Source of the DNA: Pseudomonadota bacterium | GTDB taxonomy: Bacteria; Myxococcota_A; Polyangia; Polyangiales; Polyangiaceae | Length of the DNA: 64,000 nt | Direction: 5' to 3' | Assembly: GCA_023423895.1 (NCBI GenBank) | Contig: JAFAER010000058.1 | Location: forward strand, 1 to 64,000 | Part shown: in pieces, positions 1-9,908 of the stretch | Layout of the letters: every line of letters begins with the position of its first letter | How positions within the stretch are numbered: the stretch's first letter is position 1 | Notes under the pieces: model-generated | Told to the model about the DNA's origin: nothing | Databases searched by the model: none | The model's input: only the letters and a program-made list of their open reading frames with translations | Program-made: the position numbers and the translations under genes

Positions 1-82
1 ATGTGCCGCGAACTTCATGAGCGGTTTATGCCGGAGAGCGACCTGACTCGCAACAAAAATAGATCGACGCTCAATCACTTTT

Positions 83-103
83 TTATCCACAGAGTTGTCC
101 ACA
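83..103 (+). promoter_or_regulatory. Pair of consensus DnaA boxes
   Basis: TTATCCACA (83-91) and TTGTCCACA (95-103) lie in the same orientation, 12 bp start to start, that is roughly one helical turn. The first is the strict enterobacterial R-box sequence, the second the form common in high-GC bacteria. Two perfect 9-mers at this spacing are unlikely by chance in DNA this rich in G+C. Confidence 0.6.
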
Positions 104-193
104 GCGCGTGAGCGCGCGAGCAGGCGCGAGATTCACGCAGAGCCTTGTTTTAGGCCCTCGTTTCGTCCGCAAAAGGCCGTCGAACGCGCGGCT

Positions 194-202
194 TGTGGAG
201 AA
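194..202 (-). promoter_or_regulatory. DnaA box, opposite orientation
   Basis: Read on the minus strand this is TTCTCCACA, one base from the TTATCCACA consensus. It lies about 30 bp before the A+T-rich stretch at 232-275 and faces the pair at 83-103. Confidence 0.4.
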
Positions 203-231
203 CAACTACGTTTGAGTTGCAGTGACATGCG

Positions 232-275
232 GTGAATTTTGATTTGTAATTATGAATTGAATCTGTGAATTGAAC
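232..275. other. A+T-rich stretch (possible DNA unwinding element)
   Basis: Only 11 of 44 bases are G or C, against about two thirds in the surrounding genome. It contains repeated GAATT words and no coding signal. Its place between DnaA-type boxes makes an unwinding element the best reading; an A+T-rich promoter UP-like region is the alternative. Confidence 0.4.
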
Positions 276-357
276 GGCCCGTGCGCGGGGCGGGTGCAGC
301 TGCGCCGAGCACCGAGTTTCCGTGGGCGCAGCGACGTCTCGGTGCACCTGTCTCTGT

Positions 358-446
358 CACGTGATCGTTTCGTCCACGGGCGGCTGCGGCGACCAACCTC
401 TGCCGGGCCACACACGTGGATCACGTGCGGACCACGTGAGCACGTG
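358..446. repeat. Cluster of five CACGTG palindromes
   Basis: CACGTG occurs at 358-363, 413-418, 422-427, 433-438 and 441-446; the last four are spaced 9, 11 and 8 bp apart. Two more copies lie inside the following gene (651 and about 831), where they may be fortuitous. Such regular spacing suggests binding of a dimeric protein on one DNA face, either an origin-binding factor or a regulator of the gene at 562. Confidence 0.4.
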
Positions 447-561
447 CTCGGGCCCTGTGGAGAGACGGCGTCCCGGACCGACGACTGTTGTTCCCGGGGA
501 ACGATGCGGTGCACGCAGGAAGCTTGTTCGGACGCCGGAGGATCACGACACTTCGAAGACG

Positions 562-1371
<810 letters not shown>

Positions 1372-1546
1372 TCGGCTCGGCGACGACGGCCGGCCGCTGG
1401 CCCCGCGGGGACGTCGGGCGAACGGAGGCCCCAGGACCGACGGTCCGATGATCCAGGAACGATCCGCCCCCAGCGGAGCGACCGGCGCGAATTCCTTCGC
1501 TTTCGGGTGAAACCATTCGGGTGCGTCGCCAGGCACACCATGTGCG

Positions 1547-2776
1547 ATGTGCTCGCCTATGGTCTCCCTTCGCGCGGGCTTTCTCGCCGGTCTCTCTCTC
1601 CTCATCTCCGTGGCTGCGGGCTGCTCGGCGGAGACGGTCGTCGGCGACGAAGACGAGGACATGGAAGAAGAAGAGGGGCAGACCGAAGACCCGCTCACCG
1701 TTCCCGCTGCCACCGGGCCGCTTCGCTTCACCGATGCGTGCCGCGCCGGTACGAAGGTCACAATCGCCGCGGTCGGCGACGTGCTCCTGCACGGCGGTCT
1801 GCAGAAGCAGGCCTACGCGTCGCCCGAGGGCTTCTCCAGCCTGTGGAAGGGGGTGCAGCCGATGTTCGCGCGCACCGACCTCTCGTACGCGAACCTCGAA
1901 GGGCCCTGCGCCGACGGTCACACGGCAAGCGGCACCTCGCGCGATCCCGGGCTCGTCTTCGACGGGCGCGTTTATTCGAGCTACCCGCAGTTCAACTACC
2001 ATCCCTCCCTCATCGGCGCGCTGAAAGGGGCGGGCTTCGACGTGGTGTCGACGGCCAACAACCACGCGCTCGACCGCCGGGGACGCGGTGCGGACCGCAC
2101 GATCGAGAATCTCGTCACCGCCGGAATGCCGTTCACGGGGACGAAGCCGTCGACGAACATGGATGCGCCCTGGCACGCGATCACCGAGGCAAACGGCGTC
2201 CGCATCGCCTGGCTCGCGTGCACGTATTCGACGAACGGCATCCCGGACACCAAGCAGCAGGTTCTTCACTGCTACGAGGACCGCAGGGAGCTCCTCTCGA
2301 CGATCTCGGCGCTCCGCGATCAGCCCGACGTCGACGCGGTCATCGTCACGCCGCACTGGGGGAACGAGTACCAGCACACGCCTGCGGCGCAGGAGAAGAA
2401 GCTGGCGCACGACATGCTCGACGCGGGCGCCATCGCGGTGCTCGGCGGGCACCCGCACGTCGTCCAGCCGTGGGAGAAGTACACGACCAGTGACGGCCGC
2501 GAGGGGTTCGTCATCTATTCGCTCGGCAACTTCGTCAGCGGTCAGAACGGCCTCGCGAAGCGCTCCGCGCTCGTTCTCTATCTCGGCCTCACGAAAGGCG
2601 CGGACGGGAAGGTGACCGTGAACGGTGTGCGCCACGCGCCGATCCAGATGAACCCTTCGCCGTGGACGGCAACGTACGCTCGCGGCGAGAGCCTCGCGCT
2701 GACGACGCGCATCCTCGGTGAGTGGAACCGCATCGGCGCGGACGAGGATCTCGTCACGAACCCCGAGTGTGAGTGA
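1547..2776 (+). CDS. CapA-family (PGA_cap) metallophosphatase-like lipoprotein
   Basis: A 409-residue protein. The N-terminus has a hydrophobic segment ending in SVAAGC, a lipobox-like signal (from the ATG at 1547, or from 1559, which gives a cleaner signal peptide starting MVSLRAGF). After a short Asp/Glu-rich linker comes a CapA/PGA_cap domain of the calcineurin-like fold: VGDVLLHGG, a central NNHALDRRG, TPHWGNEY and GGHPHVVQPWEKY, then YSLGNFVSGQ. These hold the metal-binding Asp, Asn and His residues. CapA proteins take part in poly-gamma-glutamate capsule attachment in Bacillus, but most such proteins in other phyla have no proven function, and no capBC neighbours are present. It is convergent with the protease gene, with stops 7 bp apart. 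Confidence 0.85.
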   Translation: MCSPMVSLRAGFLAGLSLLISVAAGCSAETVVGDEDEDMEEEEGQTEDPLTVPAATGPLRFTDACRAGTKVTIAAVGDVLLHGGLQKQAYASPEGFSSLWKGVQPMFARTDLSYANLEGPCADGHTASGTSRDPGLVFDGRVYSSYPQFNYHPSLIGALKGAGFDVVSTANNHALDRRGRGADRTIENLVTAGMPFTGTKPSTNMDAPWHAITEANGVRIAWLACTYSTNGIPDTKQQVLHCYEDRRELLSTISALRDQPDVDAVIVTPHWGNEYQHTPAAQEKKLAHDMLDAGAIAVLGGHPHVVQPWEKYTTSDGREGFVIYSLGNFVSGQNGLAKRSALVLYLGLTKGADGKVTVNGVRHAPIQMNPSPWTATYARGESLALTTRILGEWNRIGADEDLVTNPECE

Positions 2777-2782
2777 CGCCGA

Positions 2783-4570
2783 TCACTTCGGCTTCGGCGC
2801 GGCCGGCTTTTCGGGTGTCTTCGGCTTCGGCGCCGGGGCTGCCTTGCCGTGCTTCTTCAGCGAGTGCTGCTTCCGGAGCTCCTGCATCCACTTCTCGAGC
2901 GCGCTCGAGCCGGTGCTCGGGGTACGGACCATCGCTTCCATGGGCCAGACGGCGATCGGCCGGTCGTTCATCGCGAACACGACGTCGTAGCGCCCTTCCT
3001 TCGCGACGAGCGGGGTGCCGCCCGTCCCGGAGCACTGCCAGGGCTGCTCGGGGCGCACCTCGGGCCGCATGCAACCAACGCCGCGGCCGACGATGTGGCC
3101 ACCCTCGTCGAGGACGAACGCGCTGATCGCCACGTTCGTGCCCGTCCAGCCGCGTGAGCCGCGGGCGAACCAGGTGAAGCCGACGCGACGTGGATACCGC
3201 CACTCGACCCAGCCCGAGCGAATGCCGCTGAGGGCGAACGGATCGTCTCGACCGTACGATGCAACCACGACGTCGACACGCGGCTCGCCGTCCTCGGCGT
3301 CGTCCTGATCGTCGTCGTCGATCGGCTGATCGTCGTCGTCGGGATCTTCGATCCAGACGTTCGTGCGTCCGACGACCTTGCCGCCGACCTTTGCGACGAC
3401 GTCGTAGCGACCGGCGACCTTCGGGTCGAACCGGAAGTCGGCGCTCGCGAACGCCACGCGATCGTGCTCGCCGACCTTCACGTGCTTCGTGATCGTGTCG
3501 ACTGGCGAGTCGTCGGGCGCCTGGAGCTCGAACGTGACGTCTTGCTTGCCCTTTGCGAGGCCGAAGAGCATCGCGACGACGGGGACGCGGGCGATGTCGT
3601 CGGGGCCGGTCTCGATCGAGCGCTCATTTCCCATGATCGCCGCCGTCGTCAGCATCTGCGGGTCCTTGTGCACCGACAGGTTCCGCGTGACGAACAGCTC
3701 GGCGCGCGACTCGGCGGCCTTCGTCTTGGCGAACGCCGCGAGCTTCGGCTCGATCGCAGGCGGCCGCTTCGCCACCGCGTCCTTGATGTCCGCGATCGAC
3801 GACGCGCTCGAAATCGAGGCCACGGGGCTGAGCCCACCGGTGAAGAGGATCGCGTGATTGACGCCGACGACCACCGGAGTCCCGGCGTCGTCGAGCGTGA
3901 TCACGGGCCCGCCGGAGAAGCCGGGGTACACGGGAGCATCGAAGAGCAGGAGCTTGGCTCCGAGGAGCTCGACGGTCCCCGACGTGATCCCTTCGGAGAC
4001 GCCCCACGAGAGCGCCCACAGACCCGCGCCGGTATGACCGAGCGCCCAGACGCGACGTCCCGGAGAAGGCGTCGCGTCCGCGAGGCGCAGCGGCGGCACT
4101 CCTTCGAGCGGCGACTTCGGTCGAAGCACGGCGACGTCGCGTACCTCGTCGATGTGGACGAGCTCTGCGTCGATCGTCTGCCCCCTCTTCGTCGTCACCT
4201 TCACGTGCCCGGGCGACTGGATGACGTGCGCGGCGGTGACGATCATGCCGCCGTCGACGAGGAACCCGGTGCCATGCGGCATCGGCTCTTTGCGGAGCGA
4301 GACGTCGACGACCTTCTTGGGGGCGTGCGGCTCGACGCCGATCTCCTTCATCAGTTGCTTCGCCTCTTCTTCGCGGACCGCCTGATCGTCGTTGAGGATC
4401 GCGACGACGGAAGGAGAGACGGTGTCGAAGACCGACTGAGTCGTAGAGGGACCGGCACCCGGGGAGCTCGCTGGACGGTTCGCGCCGCCGCACCCCGTGA
4501 GGCCAGCGGCACCGGTGAGAAGGAGAGAGCAGAGGACGGAAGTGAGGAGTGGAGTGGTTCGGACGTTCAT
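2783..4570 (-). CDS. Trypsin-like serine protease, lipoprotein
   Basis: A 595-residue exported protein. The signal ends in GLTGC (Cys27), a probable lipoprotein. A trypsin-2/HtrA-like domain occupies about residues 50-260 with the full catalytic triad: His115 in VTAAHVIQ, Asp145 in VRDVAVLR and Ser219 in YPGFSGGPV. No PDZ domain is recognisable; instead the C-terminal 300 residues look like two beta-rich modules with an acidic Asp-rich linker (about 415-430) and a Pro/Lys-rich tail. The fold predicts protease activity in the periplasm or on the outer membrane, possibly sensing damage, but the substrate is unknown. It is divergent from the pyrophosphatase gene across a 394-bp gap. Confidence 0.85.
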   Translation of the reverse strand: MNVRTTPLLTSVLCSLLLTGAAGLTGCGGANRPASSPGAGPSTTQSVFDTVSPSVVAILNDDQAVREEEAKQLMKEIGVEPHAPKKVVDVSLRKEPMPHGTGFLVDGGMIVTAAHVIQSPGHVKVTTKRGQTIDAELVHIDEVRDVAVLRPKSPLEGVPPLRLADATPSPGRRVWALGHTGAGLWALSWGVSEGITSGTVELLGAKLLLFDAPVYPGFSGGPVITLDDAGTPVVVGVNHAILFTGGLSPVASISSASSIADIKDAVAKRPPAIEPKLAAFAKTKAAESRAELFVTRNLSVHKDPQMLTTAAIMGNERSIETGPDDIARVPVVAMLFGLAKGKQDVTFELQAPDDSPVDTITKHVKVGEHDRVAFASADFRFDPKVAGRYDVVAKVGGKVVGRTNVWIEDPDDDDQPIDDDDQDDAEDGEPRVDVVVASYGRDDPFALSGIRSGWVEWRYPRRVGFTWFARGSRGWTGTNVAISAFVLDEGGHIVGRGVGCMRPEVRPEQPWQCSGTGGTPLVAKEGRYDVVFAMNDRPIAVWPMEAMVRTPSTGSSALEKWMQELRKQHSLKKHGKAAPAPKPKTPEKPAAPKPK

Positions 4571-4964
4571 CGTTCGGGGCCGCTCAGGATACGGCAGGAC
4601 GAGGACGGGTCTTCCGTTCCTGCGATCCTTTGGCCTGCGGCCGGCCGGAATAGTATCCGGAGAAAACGCGGAATTTCAGCTGGTTGAGCTGGCAGAGCTT
4701 TCTGTCGCATTCCATTCTTGAAGTCCTTGTCGTGCAGGATTGCGACGTGCCGCTTACGCTGAGCTCACGGCCGTGGTATGAGGCGGACATCTCGTAGCGG
4801 CGTTTTCTCTTGAAAACGGCAACACGAGACGAGGCGAGCTGAAGCGCCACCAAGCGGAGCCCCGGGAGGGGGGACGCAGGACGGCGGCCAACCCCTCGAG
4901 TCGCTGGGCTCGAAAGGGACAGAGAACCCCGAGAGCTCACCCAACTCGGAGAGGACTCGGTCCC
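4571..4964. other. Divergent intergenic region, protease / pyrophosphatase
   Basis: 394 bp between two divergent starts with no supportable gene. It includes an A+T-richer patch around 4648-4677 and a short inverted repeat CGTTTTC-TCTT-GAAAACG at 4801-4818 in the pyrophosphatase leader. No clear -35/-10 pair could be picked with confidence. It must hold promoters for both genes. Confidence 0.5.
4801..4818. repeat. Inverted repeat in the pyrophosphatase leader
   Basis: A perfect 7-bp inverted repeat (CGTTTTC / GAAAACG) with a TCTT loop, about 150 bp before the start of the membrane pyrophosphatase. It is A+T-rich for this genome. It could be an operator or an attenuator-like hairpin. Confidence 0.35.
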
Positions 4965-7556
<2,592 letters not shown>

Positions 7557-7572
7557 GGGCGTAGGGGGGCAC

Positions 7573-7600
7573 AGGCTCCAGGCTCCAGGCTCCAGGCTCC
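7573..7600 (+). repeat. 7-bp tandem repeat (AGGCTCC x4)
   Basis: Four exact tandem copies of AGGCTCC begin 17 bp after the pyrophosphatase stop. The same 7-mer occurs in inverse orientation after the Omp85-like gene (11776-11796), and a related one at 52372-52439. It is non-coding and lies before the terminator hairpin at 7628. Confidence 0.7.
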
Positions 7601-7627
7601 AGAAGGGGAGCGGAGCTCACTCCAACC

Positions 7628-7664
7628 GAAGGCCGGCGGCTCCGAGAAGGGGGCGCCGGCCTTC
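7628..7664. terminator. Terminator hairpin after hppA
   Basis: GAAGGCCGGCG (7628-7638) pairs perfectly with CGCCGGCCTTC (7654-7664): an 11-bp stem and a 15-base loop. It lies between the pyrophosphatase and a possible convergent small gene, so it may act in both directions. A weak TATTT stretch follows on the + strand. Confidence 0.65.
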
Positions 7665-7675
7665 GCGCTATTTCG

Positions 7676-7876
7676 TCAGCGAGAGGTCGAGGGGGTCAGG
7701 GAGCGACCTGCCGTCGTCGAGGCAACATGCTTGCGAGCGGCGACGAAGACGGCCAGGGCGGCTCCGCACACGAGCATCGTCACGGCGACGAGCCACGAGG
7801 GACCGACGAGCCCCAGCACCACGCTGACGAGCAGGGCGCCCAGTGAAACCCCGAACGCGGCGGCGACCCCGAGCAC
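7676..7876 (-). CDS. Possible small two-helix membrane protein
   Basis: From a GTG at 7876 this frame encodes about 66 residues with two strong hydrophobic segments (around LGVAAAFGVSLGALLVSV and LVAVTMLVCGAALAVFVAA) and a short Arg/Lys/Ser-rich tail, typical of a small inner-membrane protein. The frame stays open for another 200 codons upstream, but that part is Arg/Pro/Ala-rich and looks non-coding, so I prefer a short gene. No clear ribosome-binding site supports the start. It is convergent with hppA, with the terminator hairpin between. It may be spurious. Confidence 0.35.
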   Translation of the reverse strand: MLGVAAAFGVSLGALLVSVVLGLVGPSWLVAVTMLVCGAALAVFVAARKHVASTTAGRSLTPSTSR

Positions 7877-8454
7877 GTCACTCGGCAGCGTCAGCGGCGC
7901 GCGCGCGGCGTTCGCGCGATGCCTCGGAAAGGGGAGGCGGGACGCCGGCCGCGTGTGCGTCGGCGCACGCGGCGTCGCATCGGAACGCGCGCGCTGGCCG
8001 CTCGCGAGGCGAAGGGGCCGCCGTCCGAGGTGGCCGGCCGCCTGGCCGTCGCGGTCGTGCCCGTCGGCCGTGCGCGGCGCGCGCTTGCGTCGCTCGCATA
8101 CTGGGGGATGAAGCCTCCTTCGGCGTGGCAGGGAACGCGGCGATGTCCTTCGGCTCATGTTCTCTGCGCGTCTTCGGCTGCACGCGACGCGCCACGGCCG
8201 TGTGCGACGCGGAGATCGGCGACGGAGCGGAAGGCATCGTCGATCGCGATGACCGGAGGCCGCGCAGATGGTGCTCGGGCGCGCGCTTGCGGCGAGTTGC
8301 ACCGAGCGCCGGCGCACGGGGGCAGGCTCGGCTGCCGCATCCCATGCATGGGGGCGCGGCCCCGACTCGAGGATCCGAGCGGCGCGTGGTCTCGCAGGTC
8401 GGTGCGCGTGGGCACGATAGAGCTGCCTCCAAAGGCGGGTATAACGTCGAGGCC
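7877..8454. other. Intergenic region without a clear gene
   Basis: About 580 bp with long open frames on both strands, all Arg/Ala/Pro-rich and without any recognisable family. I see no RNA gene, terminator or repeat. It must contain the promoter of the EEP-family gene at 8455. Confidence 0.45.
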
Positions 8455-9252
8455 ATGCGAACGTTCCGCGCCGCGACACTCAACATCTGGAGCCGCTTCG
8501 GACCCTGGGAGGAGAGGGGCGGCGCCATTCGCGAAGGGCTGCGGACGCTTGCTCCAGACGTGATCGGATTGCAGGAGGTCCTACGCTTCCCGGGCTTCGA
8601 TCAGGCGGAGCTCGTGAGCCGAGGGCTCGGATACGCGATCGCATGGGGAAGAGCCTCGGAGAACCATGGCTACCCGGTCGGTAACGCGATTCTGTCGCGA
8701 TGGCCGATCCTACGCACGGAGGTGATCGCGCTACCGAATGGAGGCTCCGACGAGGACCGTTCTCTCGTCTACGCCGAGCTCGATGCGCCCTTCGGCAAGC
8801 TGCCGTTCTTCTGCACCCATCTGAACTGGAAGTTCCATCACGGCCACATCCGGTGCCTCCAGGTGAAGGCGATTGCGGAGGCCGTCGCGCGGCTCGCGCC
8901 CGTCGAGGGATTCCCGCCCGTCGTCGTTGGTGACTTCAACGCGGAGCCCGACTCGGACGAGATCCGGTTCATGCGAGGGCTCACCGGCCTCGGGGGCAAC
9001 TGCGTCTACTTCGCGGACGCCTTCCACGTGGCCGGTGACGGATCGCCAGGGACGACGTTCTCGAAGAAGAACCAGTTCGCCGAGCCGATGCGCGAGCCCG
9101 AGCGGCGGATCGACTACGTGTTCGTCCGCGGGCCCGACGACAGCCAGCGTGGCGAGCCGACAGAGGCGCGCGTGTGCTTCGACCAGCCGTTCGAAGGGAT
9201 CTTCCCGAGCGACCACTTCGGGGTGATCGCGACCATCACGGCGGGACGCTGA
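8455..9252 (+). CDS. Endonuclease/exonuclease/phosphatase (EEP) family protein
   Basis: A 265-residue protein of the DNase I-like EEP fold. Motifs in order: RAATLNIW at the N-terminus, IGLQEVLR (Glu41, metal ligand), NAILSRWPI, FCTHLNW, VVVGDFNAEPDS, RIDYVFVRG and FPSDHFGV at the end, which together give the Asp/Asn/His catalytic set. Members cleave phosphodiesters in nucleic acids, inositol phosphates or sphingolipids, and the substrate cannot be settled here. There is no signal peptide from the ATG at 8455. The frame is open upstream but that part lacks family features. It is convergent with the poly-serine gene, 22 bp away. Confidence 0.85.
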   Translation: MRTFRAATLNIWSRFGPWEERGGAIREGLRTLAPDVIGLQEVLRFPGFDQAELVSRGLGYAIAWGRASENHGYPVGNAILSRWPILRTEVIALPNGGSDEDRSLVYAELDAPFGKLPFFCTHLNWKFHHGHIRCLQVKAIAEAVARLAPVEGFPPVVVGDFNAEPDSDEIRFMRGLTGLGGNCVYFADAFHVAGDGSPGTTFSKKNQFAEPMREPERRIDYVFVRGPDDSQRGEPTEARVCFDQPFEGIFPSDHFGVIATITAGR

Positions 9253-9274
9253 GCCCGCTCGCGCGGCAGAGCCG

Positions 9275-9769
9275 TCAGTTCGAGACGCAGGAGCCGCCCG
9301 GGAGGCCGCCGCCCATTCCGGCGTCGAGCGGCAGACCGCCGCCACCGCCGAGCAGATCGAAGCAGCAGTGCGTCGCGGGGTTGCACGTCGCGTCACACGG
9401 GGCCTGCGCCTCGATTTCCGGCATCTTTTCGATCAACTTCAGGAAGTCCCCCGTGAAGGTGCACGCGGGGACGCCGCCGCTGCCGCTCGTTCCCGAGGAG
9501 GAGCCCGAAGAGCCGGACGAGGACGAGGAGGAGCTGCTCGAGCTGCTGGAGCTGCTGGAGCTGCTCGACGACGTGGAGCCGCTGCTCGACCCGCCCTCTT
9601 TCGACCCTCCGCCGTTGGTCGGCGCCGGCAACGACGCCCTCGTGTCTTCCTCCGTCGTCGCGGGCGTCGCACCTCCGAGAGGGATGTCCGTCGCGGACTC
9701 GGCGCATGCGGACACCGCCGCGGCCGCGAGGACGAGACAAGAACCGGCAAGGGCGAGGGCGGACTTCAT
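9275..9769 (-). CDS. Secreted poly-serine protein
   Basis: A 164-residue exported protein of unknown function. The signal segment ends in AVSAC, which fits a lipobox. It is followed by a Thr/Pro-rich piece, a glycine patch, a serine run of about 25-30 residues broken by a few Gly and Thr (bases about 9494-9596), and a C-terminal domain of some 60 residues with five or six Cys (CTF, PCDATCNP, THCCF, SCVSN), probably disulphide-bonded. Ser-rich linkers like this tether a small folded domain away from the membrane in many myxobacterial lipoproteins. The start ATG at 9769 has only a weak ribosome-binding site. Confidence 0.75.
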   Translation of the reverse strand: MKSALALAGSCLVLAAAAVSACAESATDIPLGGATPATTEEDTRASLPAPTNGGGSKEGGSSSGSTSSSSSSSSSSSSSSSSSSSGSSGSSSGTSGSGGVPACTFTGDFLKLIEKMPEIEAQAPCDATCNPATHCCFDLLGGGGGLPLDAGMGGGLPGGSCVSN

Positions 9770-9908
9770 CGAAGTCGACCCTAGGTAGCCGCTCTCGAGC
9801 GGACAATCTCCCTAGAGTCTCGCGAAAGACGCAGAAAGACCGCGCTCGCGGCGTCGGCGATCGCGATAGGATGCCCTCCGTGCGAAGGTCATTCTGGTGC
9901 GGATCCCC

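Larger units (their letters stand above)
1..561. other. Gene-free region, possible replication origin (oriC)
   Basis: No reading frame here looks like a gene. In order it holds TTATCCACA at 83-91 and TTGTCCACA at 95-103 on the + strand (both match the DnaA-box consensus), TTCTCCACA on the - strand at 194-202, an A+T-rich stretch at 232-275 (about 75% A+T in a GC-rich genome), five CACGTG palindromes between 358 and 446, and a weaker box (CTCTCCACA, - strand) at 456-464. Clustered DnaA boxes beside an AT-rich unwinding-like stretch are the hallmarks of oriC. The call is an inference: dnaA, dnaN or rpmH are not visible in the window, and the left flank is missing. The promoter of the dioxygenase-like gene starting at 562 must also lie in this region. 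Confidence 0.45.

Noticed and set aside
322..561. Extension of the dioxygenase-like protein upstream to 322
   Set aside because: It covers the CACGTG cluster and the weak DnaA box and has no family similarity; the start at 562 fits the usual length.
7843..8454. N-terminal extension of the EEP-family gene by about 200 codons
   Set aside because: The extension is Arg/Ala-rich and lacks motifs, and family members begin at the RAATLNIW strand.
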